From contig NZ_JAHCLT010000001.1 of assembly GCF_020005165.1 (NCBI RefSeq), positions 310,001 through 374,000 on the forward strand: a DNA stretch of 64,000 bases, given 5' to 3'. Each line of letters opens with the position of its first letter. The stretch's first letter is position 1. Below are positions 53,859 through 61,160 of the stretch, one piece after another. A program made the position numbers and the translations under genes. Origin of the DNA: Kangiella taiwanensis. Lineage in GTDB: Bacteria; Pseudomonadota; Gammaproteobacteria; Enterobacterales; Kangiellaceae. The notes below the pieces were generated by a model. It was not told the DNA's origin. It saw only the letters and a list, made by a program, of their open reading frames with translations, and ran no database searches.

Positions 53859-55202
53859 ATGAAAAAACAGTTTAGTGCGATGGCACTGCTAATGATGATA
53901 AGTCTGCAGACACAAAGTGCAACCAATATTACCGATGGAGCACTTAAAGAGATTGGTGGGAAATTGCCGGATATTCCTGTTGTCGATAAAACAATCAATG
54001 AGATAGAGCAAACGATACCGCAAATGCCGCCAGAGATTATTAAGCAGATAAACCAAAATTTAACTAAGCTGGACAACTCTGTAATAAACTCCATTGACCC
54101 TCTGGCTGAATCTGATGCTAGACTGGAAATTAAAGGACCTTTAGGTGAAACGCTTATAATTGAGGAGACTGTTGAGGGTGATTGGCGAGCAGTAGAAAGG
54201 GAGTGGATTGTAATTGCTAGTGAAGGCGATATCGCATTATTAGAAAAGTTGAAGCTAAATATATTAAGCTTTGACGAGCTAAAAGGGGTTGGGATGACAG
54301 TCGTGCGATTTAAAACCCCGGCAGGCTACACCAAAGACAATCTAATAGAAGAACTGCCAGAACGACTAAGCTCACAGCTTGGAAGAAACCATATTTACAA
54401 AGCAAGTGGCAAGGAAGCAACAAGCAAACTCAGTAGCGCCGTTATAAAGATAAAAAAGAGTGCCTGCGCCGACGTATTGAACATTGGTATAATAGATACC
54501 GCCGTTAATGAATCACATCAAGCTTTTGTGGATGTAACAATCAGGCAAGAGAACTTCATGGATGAAAAATTCAAGGTACCAAATAATCATGGCACAGCTG
54601 TCGCCGGCTTATTAGTTGGAAAAGACGCCCTCACGCCCTTGTTACCTGGCGGAAATCTATATGCGGCTTCCGTTTTTTATGCGCGCAACAAATACTCACA
54701 AGGGGCTACATTAATGCATCTTTTAGAAGCAATTAATTGGCTAGTCGAAAAACGGGTACCTATCATTAATATGAGTCTTACAGGACCACCCAACCCAATA
54801 TTGGAACAAGCAATCAAGGGCGCACACAAAAGCAATACGATAATAGTTGCCGCTGCGGGTAATGAAGGTCCTGCAGCATCGCCAAGATACCCCGCTGCAT
54901 ATGAAGACGTTATTGCGGTAACCGCCGTGGATCACCAAAGAAATATATACCGATGGGCTAACCAAGGGGATTACATCGATTTCGCGGCGCTAGGAGTAGG
55001 CATAAATACGGCAAGAAATGAAAATGATTATGGATCCGAAAGCGGAACCTCAATGGCATCCCCAATAGTAGCCGCACATCTTGCTTGTCAGTTCCTACAA
55101 ACAAAGAATAAAGCTGAAGCAATAAAACGGTTAGAGAACCAAGCTATAGATTTGGGACAAAAGGGTAAGGATAACGTATTTGGTTATGGCTATATTGAAT
55201 AA
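53859..55202 (+). CDS. Secreted subtilisin-like serine protease (S8)
   Basis: 447 aa. Signal peptide MKKQFSAMALLMMISLQTQSA. Residues 25-190 form a pro-region without clear family match. The catalytic triad is in LNIGIIDTAVN (Asp), NNHGTAVAGLLVG (His) and SGTSMASPIVAAH (Ser), with the oxyanion block VAAAGNEGPAASPRYPAAY. The Asp-His spacing is shorter than in subtilisin. GAGGAA precedes the ATG. Divergent from the ECF sigma operon by 134 bp; the sigma system may control it or be triggered by it. Confidence 0.88.
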   Translation: MKKQFSAMALLMMISLQTQSATNITDGALKEIGGKLPDIPVVDKTINEIEQTIPQMPPEIIKQINQNLTKLDNSVINSIDPLAESDARLEIKGPLGETLIIEETVEGDWRAVEREWIVIASEGDIALLEKLKLNILSFDELKGVGMTVVRFKTPAGYTKDNLIEELPERLSSQLGRNHIYKASGKEATSKLSSAVIKIKKSACADVLNIGIIDTAVNESHQAFVDVTIRQENFMDEKFKVPNNHGTAVAGLLVGKDALTPLLPGGNLYAASVFYARNKYSQGATLMHLLEAINWLVEKRVPIINMSLTGPPNPILEQAIKGAHKSNTIIVAAAGNEGPAASPRYPAAYEDVIAVTAVDHQRNIYRWANQGDYIDFAALGVGINTARNENDYGSESGTSMASPIVAAHLACQFLQTKNKAEAIKRLENQAIDLGQKGKDNVFGYGYIE

Positions 55203-55257
55203 AAGAAAGAAAAAAATGGCATCCATGCCGCAAGGGGGTATCAGGTAATACTATTAA

Positions 55258-56154
55258 TTAAAGTTCTAACCTAAACAAAAGGTTAACCTCGTTCGAGGTA
55301 TAGTCAGCAGGCTCATAATTTGACTCGGATTCGCTTCGTTGTAACTCAGTTGCTAAAGCAACGCTTGGTGTAAAGTAATAATCCCATGCCAATTTGTACG
55401 AGTGTCTTGTGTCATTTCGAGCGAATCCAACCTCAGGGTAAATACCCTTATAATCACGCTCATAGAAGCGCCATTGGGCTTGGAAGCGTTGAGCGTCGCC
55501 TTGACCAAATTTAGTCGAGTAGGTCGCGCGATAGTTATCGCCGTCATAGCTGAACTGTGCCGCATTGGCTGTTTCTTCATCAGAAGAGTAGCCTAATGAA
55601 AAGAAGCTCTTGGCCTGATTGAAAAAGAAATAAGTATCGACACCAAGGGATTCGTTGTTTGCATCACGGTTTGAATCAGAGTCAAAACTTTTATCGGTAT
55701 CTACGAGCTCGGCACGAATAAAAATAGTGTCATCAAAGAGTTTTGAAACATAGATGCCGTTTCGGCTCATATCCAAGAATGAATCACTATCAAGCTTCGC
55801 ATCGATTTCATGTTGGTTAGCGCCAATAGTAAAAGCAGAAAAATCATAAGACACATCACCGTAAAAACGCTGAATAATCAGATCAAAGTTATCACTGTCT
55901 TGATAATCAGTATCAGAGACGTGGTAACCCGCATCAACGGTTAAGTTGTCGAACAATGTCCAGTTCGCATTAAGGTCGAGCGACAAGTAACGTGCCGTAT
56001 CGCCACTGCCGCTGTACTGATCAATCTCTTCGACCACAAGCTCTGAGTTGTGGCTTGCGCCTGCTTCTAGGGTCAGTGAATAATCAGAGTTGGTGTTAGC
56101 GAAAGCAGTAGCACTAAAGCTGACAAGGATCAGTGGTGTTAAAAAATACTTCAT
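55258..56154 (-). CDS. Predicted outer-membrane beta-barrel protein
   Basis: 298 aa from MKYFLTPLILVSFSATAFA, a clear signal peptide. The mature part alternates short amphipathic strands and polar, Asp-rich turns (DFDLIIQRFYGDVSYDF, RFQAQWRFYERDYKG), ending NEVNLLFRLEL, a plausible barrel end signal though with Leu instead of Phe. I do not recognise the family; it resembles DUF560-type and other small barrels. The ATG has AGGAG ahead; the frame is open 11 codons further upstream. It follows the low-complexity protein gene, separated by a hairpin. Confidence 0.7.
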   Translation of the reverse strand: MKYFLTPLILVSFSATAFANTNSDYSLTLEAGASHNSELVVEEIDQYSGSGDTARYLSLDLNANWTLFDNLTVDAGYHVSDTDYQDSDNFDLIIQRFYGDVSYDFSAFTIGANQHEIDAKLDSDSFLDMSRNGIYVSKLFDDTIFIRAELVDTDKSFDSDSNRDANNESLGVDTYFFFNQAKSFFSLGYSSDEETANAAQFSYDGDNYRATYSTKFGQGDAQRFQAQWRFYERDYKGIYPEVGFARNDTRHSYKLAWDYYFTPSVALATELQRSESESNYEPADYTSNEVNLLFRLEL

Positions 56155-56173
56155 AACAACTCCTAGTATAAGT

Positions 56174-56198
56174 GTCAGGCCAGTCATTCTGGCCTGAC
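56174..56198 (-). repeat. Perfect hairpin between low-complexity gene and barrel gene
   Basis: GTCAGGCCAG / CTGGCCTGAC, 10-bp GC-rich arms with a 5-nt loop. No T-run follows on the minus strand, so it is not a normal terminator. It could stabilise the upstream mRNA or set the ratio of the two products. Confidence 0.6.
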
Positions 56199-56206
56199 AA
56201 CAGAGA

Positions 56207-57058
56207 TTATCTATCTAGAGGTAGACGGTTTTTGATGGTGTCGGTGATGTTTTCATCAACAGCCGCTTTTACTGAGCTTTTAATATCACCGTTAATGGCA
56301 GCGTTAACATCTTCATCAACTGAGCTAGAGACACTCGTCGAAACCTCTGCATTGACATCCGAGCTAGTGTTAACATCAGCGTTGTTCGCCACGTCAGAAG
56401 CCGTTGCTTCAGCTTCAGTTAGTGTACTAGCAGTGACATCAGTACCCACGTTTACTGCTTGCTCAGCATTCTGGCTTAAGCTTTGCGTGGCGTTAGTGGC
56501 TGCAGATAAGCTACCGTCAACAGTACCGCTTAGCTCGCTTTCAGCTTGAGACATTTCTTCTGTAGACGTATCTTCTGACTGAGTTTGGCCGGCTGTGGCT
56601 TCGGTCGATGAAGAGCTGTCGCTTTCCATTTCTTGTGAGGACTCGGCACTAGTCGAGCTAGCTTCAGCAGTAGTGTTAAGACTAAGAGCTGATTCAGCTG
56701 TAGCACTTAGTGAAGAGTGGTTAGCGGTTTGAGTTGCTATTGATGTTGCAGTGTTTGAGTGTCCTTCAGCAGAGGTAGCGGCTGAACTAACAGTTTCCTG
56801 TGACTCTGCACGCGAGGTTTGTAAGGTTGATTGTGCCTTAACCTTTGTGTCAGCTGCTGCTTGTGAGCTGGCCGTGGTTGCCTGCTCTGAAGTTTGTTCA
56901 GAAGACTCGATGGCTGAATCGGTCGTAGACGATGTATCAGCAGACACGGATGCGTTTGCCTTAACATCAGCGTTAGCATTGGCTTCTGCAGAAAGAGCCG
57001 TGTGGCTTGAAAGTGCAAGTGCTAAAAATAAAGCAGAGTACTTAAAGTTTTTCATCAT
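56207..57058 (-). CDS. Exported Ala/Ser/Thr-rich low-complexity protein
   Basis: 283 aa. Signal peptide MMKNFKYSALFLALALSSHTALSA, then a mature chain composed largely of Ala, Ser, Thr, Glu, Asp, Asn and Val, almost without aromatic residues or cysteine. Short degenerate units such as ANANADVKANASVSAD and DVNTSSDVNAEV recur. The end KAAVDENITDTIKNRLPLDR looks more ordered. GAGGAA precedes two adjacent ATGs (57058 and 57055); the second has better spacing. Family unknown. Probably shares a transcript with the downstream outer-membrane barrel, so it may be a surface or adhesin-like product. Confidence 0.7.
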   Translation of the reverse strand: MMKNFKYSALFLALALSSHTALSAEANANADVKANASVSADTSSTTDSAIESSEQTSEQATTASSQAAADTKVKAQSTLQTSRAESQETVSSAATSAEGHSNTATSIATQTANHSSLSATAESALSLNTTAEASSTSAESSQEMESDSSSSTEATAGQTQSEDTSTEEMSQAESELSGTVDGSLSAATNATQSLSQNAEQAVNVGTDVTASTLTEAEATASDVANNADVNTSSDVNAEVSTSVSSSVDEDVNAAINGDIKSSVKAAVDENITDTIKNRLPLDR

Positions 57059-57152
57059 TATTTCCTCAAAATTATCAAAGTTCAATAAGGTGACGGATGA
57101 GGAAATGGTTTTATTCAAAAATAAATGAAAAAATAAAAGTAGTGGTAAAAAG

Positions 57153-58673
57153 TTAGGGTAATTGCGCTAAGTAACGCTCCATTTTTCGGTAGTTTAGGGT
57201 TTCGCTGATATGTTTAGGTTCTATTAGCTCGGACTGCTCCAGATCGGCAATGGTGCGCGAGACTTTCAAGATCCTGTGGTAAGAGCGGGCAGAAAGGTTG
57301 AGTTGGTTTAACGCTTTAGTTATTAAATCCTTGGAGCCTTTACCTAGTGTACAAAACTGCTCGATATCGGCGGATTCGAGTTGGCCGTTTAGTTTTCCTT
57401 GGCGCTTAAACTGCAGTTTTTGGCTTGATTCGACTGCTTGGCGTATTTCGGCGCTGGATATTTGTTGTCGGTCGCGTCCGTTGAGCAAGTCGTCTTGTGA
57501 AATTAACGGCACTTCGACCTGCATATCAATCCGATCGAGCAAAGGCCCAGAAATCTTACTTAAGTAACGACGTATGTTGTCAGGTGTGCAACGGCAGTGT
57601 TGTTTTCGATTACCGAAATGTCCACAGGGACAAGGGTTGGTTGCGGCCAGTAATAGGAAATCAGCAGGGTATTCAGCCTGATGGGCGGCGCGTGATATGG
57701 TTACTCGCCCCGTTTCAAGCGGTTCCCTTAAGTTATCCAACACTTGCCGAGAAAACTCAGTCAATTCATCAAGAAACAACACACCTTTATGTGCAAGAGA
57801 AATCTCACCTGGTTTGGGATGACTGCCTCCACCAATGAGGGCGGGTGCGGAGCACGAATGGTGCGGATCGCGGTATTTCGGTGTGAAAAACTGCTGGGCA
57901 TCAAAGCCTAAATGACTGACAGAATAAATAGAGGCGGATTCTTTAGCATCGGACTCAGACATTTTGGTCAGGATAGTCGGCATCCGTGACGCCAGCATAC
58001 TTTTGCCAGTCCCAGGCGGTCCAATAAACATTAAATGATGCTTGCCAGAAGCAGCAATGGTCATGGCGCGCTTAGCTGATTCTTGAGCGATAACGTCGGA
58101 CATATCAATCGTAAACTGATGGCCGTCAGCTCTAGAATCGGATGAACATACCGGAAGAGCTTTGTTGTGAATTAGAGAGCCGCAGACCTGTAGCAAGTGC
58201 TCGGCATAAAGCGCATTATTAGAAGGAACTAACCCTGCTTCTTGAGCATTCTCTTTGGGCACAATTAAAGTGCGTTTCGCATCGGTACAAGATAGAGCAA
58301 CTGGGAGCGTGCCTTTAATAGGGCGCAACTCACCCGTCAAAGCTAACTCACCAATAAACTCAAACTGGGACAACTTTTCGGCTGGTATTTGCTCCGAAGC
58401 CGCCAAAATGCCCAAGGCGATAGGCAAATCAAAGCGACCACCGTCTTTAGGCAAATCCGCAGGCGCTAGATTAATGGTGATGCGTCTAGCTGGAAATTCG
58501 AAATTAGAATTGATAATCGCACTGCGTACGCGATCTTTACTTTCTTTAACCGCAGCCTCAGGCAAACCGACAATATTTAAGCTAGGTAAACCATGCGATA
58601 AATGCACTTCGACAGTAACCAAGGGAGCTTCAATCCCCATTCCGGCACGTGAATAAACAATAGCGAGCGACAT
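57153..58673 (-). CDS. comM: YifB/ComM family Mg-chelatase-like AAA ATPase
   Basis: 506 aa. N-terminal Lon-like domain (MSLAIVYSRAGMGIEAPLVTVEVHLS, GLPEAAVKESKDRVRSAI). AAA core with FIGPPGTGKSMLASRMPTIL and KGVLFLDELTEFSRQVLDNL. A zinc/cysteine block NPCPCGHFGNRKQHCRC and a C-terminal helical domain with LNLSARSYHRILKVSRTIAD follow. ComM is a branch-migration helicase that helps integrate DNA taken up in transformation. It is monocistronic here. Confidence 0.95.
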   Translation of the reverse strand: MSLAIVYSRAGMGIEAPLVTVEVHLSHGLPSLNIVGLPEAAVKESKDRVRSAIINSNFEFPARRITINLAPADLPKDGGRFDLPIALGILAASEQIPAEKLSQFEFIGELALTGELRPIKGTLPVALSCTDAKRTLIVPKENAQEAGLVPSNNALYAEHLLQVCGSLIHNKALPVCSSDSRADGHQFTIDMSDVIAQESAKRAMTIAASGKHHLMFIGPPGTGKSMLASRMPTILTKMSESDAKESASIYSVSHLGFDAQQFFTPKYRDPHHSCSAPALIGGGSHPKPGEISLAHKGVLFLDELTEFSRQVLDNLREPLETGRVTISRAAHQAEYPADFLLLAATNPCPCGHFGNRKQHCRCTPDNIRRYLSKISGPLLDRIDMQVEVPLISQDDLLNGRDRQQISSAEIRQAVESSQKLQFKRQGKLNGQLESADIEQFCTLGKGSKDLITKALNQLNLSARSYHRILKVSRTIADLEQSELIEPKHISETLNYRKMERYLAQLP

Positions 58674-58850
58674 TCCATGTCCAACTAAATTAAAAAGGGT
58701 ATGGTACGTTAAATAGGTGTGATTAATAAGGCGTAATTACTGTGGTTAGTGTAAGAAATTGACCATAGAGAAAGTTCAAAAGAAGTTTGAGCATTGTTGA
58801 AGCGCTGTGATGATGAATATCAATAGAAGCAAACGTGATAAGCTTGAACA

Positions 58851-59264
58851 ATGAATAACCAAGCAACGTATCAGGTGTTCGCAGATATCACGCTATTACT
58901 GCATATCTTAGTTGTAGTATTTGTGGTTATTGGTTTGATAGTCATAATAGTCGGCAATTGGTTCAAATGGCAGTGGGTTAATTTGTTATGGCTTAGGTTA
59001 TTGCACTTAACGACAATACTGTTTGTTGTTGCCGAGGCTTGGCTAGGGTTGACTTGCCCTTTAACCACGCTTGAAATGTGGTTGAGAAAAAAGGCAGGTG
59101 GTCATTACTACGATGGCGGTTTTGTCCAACACTGGTTACAACAACTTCTTTATTGGGACTTTCCAAGCTGGGTTTTTACAATACTGTATAGCTTGTTTGC
59201 AATACTGGTCGTGGGTACTTGGATCCTGTATCCACCTCAGAGGAAAAATAAAAGAGTAAAATAA
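58851..59264 (+). CDS. DUF2784 family membrane protein
   Basis: 137 aa with four predicted membrane helices. The blocks LRLLHLTTILFVVAEAWLGLTCPLTTLE and HYYDGGFVQHWLQQLLYWDFPSWVF match DUF2784 proteins, whose role is unknown. Its stop overlaps the start of the GNAT gene (TAATG), so they are coupled. Confidence 0.85.
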   Translation: MNNQATYQVFADITLLLHILVVVFVVIGLIVIIVGNWFKWQWVNLLWLRLLHLTTILFVVAEAWLGLTCPLTTLEMWLRKKAGGHYYDGGFVQHWLQQLLYWDFPSWVFTILYSLFAILVVGTWILYPPQRKNKRVK

Positions 59265-59782
59265 TGAGCCAAGAAATTATAATAAGATCGGTATCGAGAA
59301 AAGAGAAAAGCACTCTTGGGGAGCTCATGGTTGAGGTCTATTCAAACCTACCAGGATTTCCGTCGCCAGATGAACAACCCGATTACTATAAGATGTTAAA
59401 AAATATCGCTGACTTAGATCAAAACCCAAATACTGATGTTTTTGTGGCAGTAGGAAGCGAACAAATCTTGGGTGGAGTTGTGTACTTCTCAGACATGGTG
59501 CAGTATGGATCTGGAGGAACGGCAACGCAGCAAAAGAACGCATCGGGATTCCGTTTACTAGCCGTGAGTAAAGACGCTCGCGGGTTAGGTGTGGGCAAAG
59601 CACTGACAAACTATTGCATAGCAAAAGCGAAAAAAGACGGTAACAAGGAACTGATTATCCACACCACAGAAGCCATGAAGGTAGCGTGGAGCATGTACGA
59701 AAACTTTGGTTTTAAACGTTCTGTTGATTTAGACTTTTTACAAGAAGGGTTTCCAGTTTATGGCTTTAGGCTGTCGTTGTGA
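59264..59782 (+). CDS. GNAT family N-acetyltransferase
   Basis: 172 aa. The acetyl-CoA loop motif is LLAVSKDARGLGVGKALTNYC, followed by ELIIHTTEAMKVAWSMYENFGF, the usual GNAT C-terminal half. Substrate cannot be inferred. Coupled to the DUF2784 gene upstream. Confidence 0.88.
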   Translation: MSQEIIIRSVSRKEKSTLGELMVEVYSNLPGFPSPDEQPDYYKMLKNIADLDQNPNTDVFVAVGSEQILGGVVYFSDMVQYGSGGTATQQKNASGFRLLAVSKDARGLGVGKALTNYCIAKAKKDGNKELIIHTTEAMKVAWSMYENFGFKRSVDLDFLQEGFPVYGFRLSL

Positions 59783-59891
59783 GAACAGCATTATTCAAAG
59801 TACAATCAATATTTCAAGTAGGGAGTACGAGTAAGAAAACTGTACTCTAACCCAAATAATTATGTGTCGCCACGTTGCAGGGAACCTTTAC

Positions 59892-60227
59892 ATGAACTCC
59901 ATTGTAAGAATTGAAGGAAAAAATATAACGGATTGGGATTCCTTCTATTTAGAATTTAAGGAAAAATTTGGATTTCCTGATTTTTTTGGTAGAAACATGA
60001 ATGGTTGGATCGATTGTATGTCATCGCTGAATGAGCCAGATGATCAAATGACTTCCATACATTGTGAGAAAGGAAAAGTAATTACAATCCAAATAGAAAG
60101 TGCAGCGGAGTTTAAAAAAACGTGTCCAGAACAATTCGAAGCTTTAGTGGAATGTACTGCATTTGTTAATTGGAGATTAATAGAGGTTGGTGAACAACCT
60201 GTTTTGGCGCTGTCTTACAATGTATAG
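59892..60227 (+). CDS. Barstar family protein (barnase-type RNase inhibitor)
   Basis: 111 aa from MNSIVRIEGKNITDW. ITDWDSFYLEFKEKFGFPDFFGRNMNGWIDCM is the barstar core, where the acidic helix and the FGRNxNAxxD-like segment bind the RNase active site. The frame is open 10 codons upstream; I prefer the ATG at 59892, which has AGGGAA ahead. No barnase-like RNase gene is adjacent, so it is an orphan immunity-type gene in this window. Confidence 0.82.
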   Translation: MNSIVRIEGKNITDWDSFYLEFKEKFGFPDFFGRNMNGWIDCMSSLNEPDDQMTSIHCEKGKVITIQIESAAEFKKTCPEQFEALVECTAFVNWRLIEVGEQPVLALSYNV

Positions 60228-60231
60228 AAAA

Positions 60232-60253
60232 CACATAACCATGCTGTTATGTG
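60232..60253. repeat. Inverted repeat after the barstar gene
   Basis: CACATAAC / GTTATGTG, 8-bp arms with a 6-nt loop, 5 bp after the barstar stop. No T-run. Confidence 0.5.
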
Positions 60254-60280
60254 GGACACAATTTACTTCATATGGCGACG

Positions 60281-60901
60281 TTAATAATGCTCGTTTAACA
60301 CCTTATTCACGATATTAGCAATTCGTTTGTATTCGTCAGGTGTTAGGTCGGTTTGGCGGCCGGTGCTTTGGCTGATGCGGAAGGCACGGCCTGAGTCAGA
60401 CTTCACTTCGACTTCGAACCCTGAGTGTACGGCGTACTTTTCTCTTTTGACCGATTCTTGGTCGGTGCCCTCATAAGCCACGAGGTTTTCAGAGCCAAAA
60501 CCAGTGTTTCTTCTATTGTATGAATCCTTGCCAAAATAAACCATGACATAAGGGCCACTCCATGAGCATCCTACTTGAGGACCATTTGAAACATTGGTTC
60601 TAACCGTTGCGCCAGTCAGTTCTTCACCAAATATATCACCTACTTTAGCAACTTGGTCGCAGAAAACATTAGGGTCGACCTCTATTTCTGTTGGTGTTTC
60701 AGTACGGGGTGCTTGTTTTTCAGTCGCGAAAACTTCTGGTTTTGCAGGTGGTGTGCTTTCTGTTTTGGCGGGTGACGATGAGTCATTGTGTGCTGTAACA
60801 AAAAGAATAATGGTTCCGACAACTAGCGCGACAGCAAATATGGCTGCTACAAGTGAAGTGATTGAACCCTGCTGTTGTTTGGGTGAGTGTGTCTTTTTCA
60901 T
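60281..60901 (-). CDS. Membrane-anchored hypothetical protein
   Basis: 206 aa, not recognised. A basic N terminus precedes one transmembrane helix (SLVAAIFAVALVVGTIILFV), then a Pro/Thr/Lys-rich linker (residues 40-75) and a periplasmic domain with two cysteines: VFCDQVAKVG and VGCSWSGPYVMVYFG. This CxxV...GCSW pattern recalls DUF3558-type small periplasmic domains, but only loosely. GGAG upstream. Monocistronic, convergent with the barstar gene. Confidence 0.62.
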   Translation of the reverse strand: MKKTHSPKQQQGSITSLVAAIFAVALVVGTIILFVTAHNDSSSPAKTESTPPAKPEVFATEKQAPRTETPTEIEVDPNVFCDQVAKVGDIFGEELTGATVRTNVSNGPQVGCSWSGPYVMVYFGKDSYNRRNTGFGSENLVAYEGTDQESVKREKYAVHSGFEVEVKSDSGRAFRISQSTGRQTDLTPDEYKRIANIVNKVLNEHY

Positions 60902-61064
60902 GAATAACTCCTTTTACTATCGATTAGTACATACTACTCCGAGTAACGCGTATTTTACAGTATTGAATGGTATTCATGGGGCTCTGTAACTGATCTGAAT
61001 CGTCGATTATTGGACGACGTTAGAGTGATTCGTCGTGAGTTGATAGGGGAAAGTTGGGACTAGT

Positions 61065-61081
61065 TGTAACGAGTTGTTACA
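61065..61081. promoter_or_regulatory. Palindrome upstream of S9 peptidase
   Basis: TGTAAC-5-GTTACA, a 17-bp perfect palindrome 80 bp before the S9 peptidase ATG. It resembles TyrR-type boxes in outline but with a shorter spacer and C instead of A. A candidate operator only. Confidence 0.35.
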
Positions 61082-61160
61082 TGTCGATGCGTATGGTCAG
61101 TTGTATGAAAATGATACTGTGATTACTATGAGTACTACATTTTAACAACAAGGTTTTGCT

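Noticed and set aside
56172-57128. Plus-strand frames of about 125 codons opposite the low-complexity gene
   Set aside because: Their Ala/Ser/Thr-rich sequence is a mirror of the codon-biased real gene on the minus strand; they lack signal peptides and start signals.
59862-60260. Integron-cassette (attC-like) reading of the barstar gene and its downstream hairpin
   Set aside because: The hairpin arms do not fit the GTTRRRY / RYYYAAC core sequences, and no integrase or further cassettes are present.
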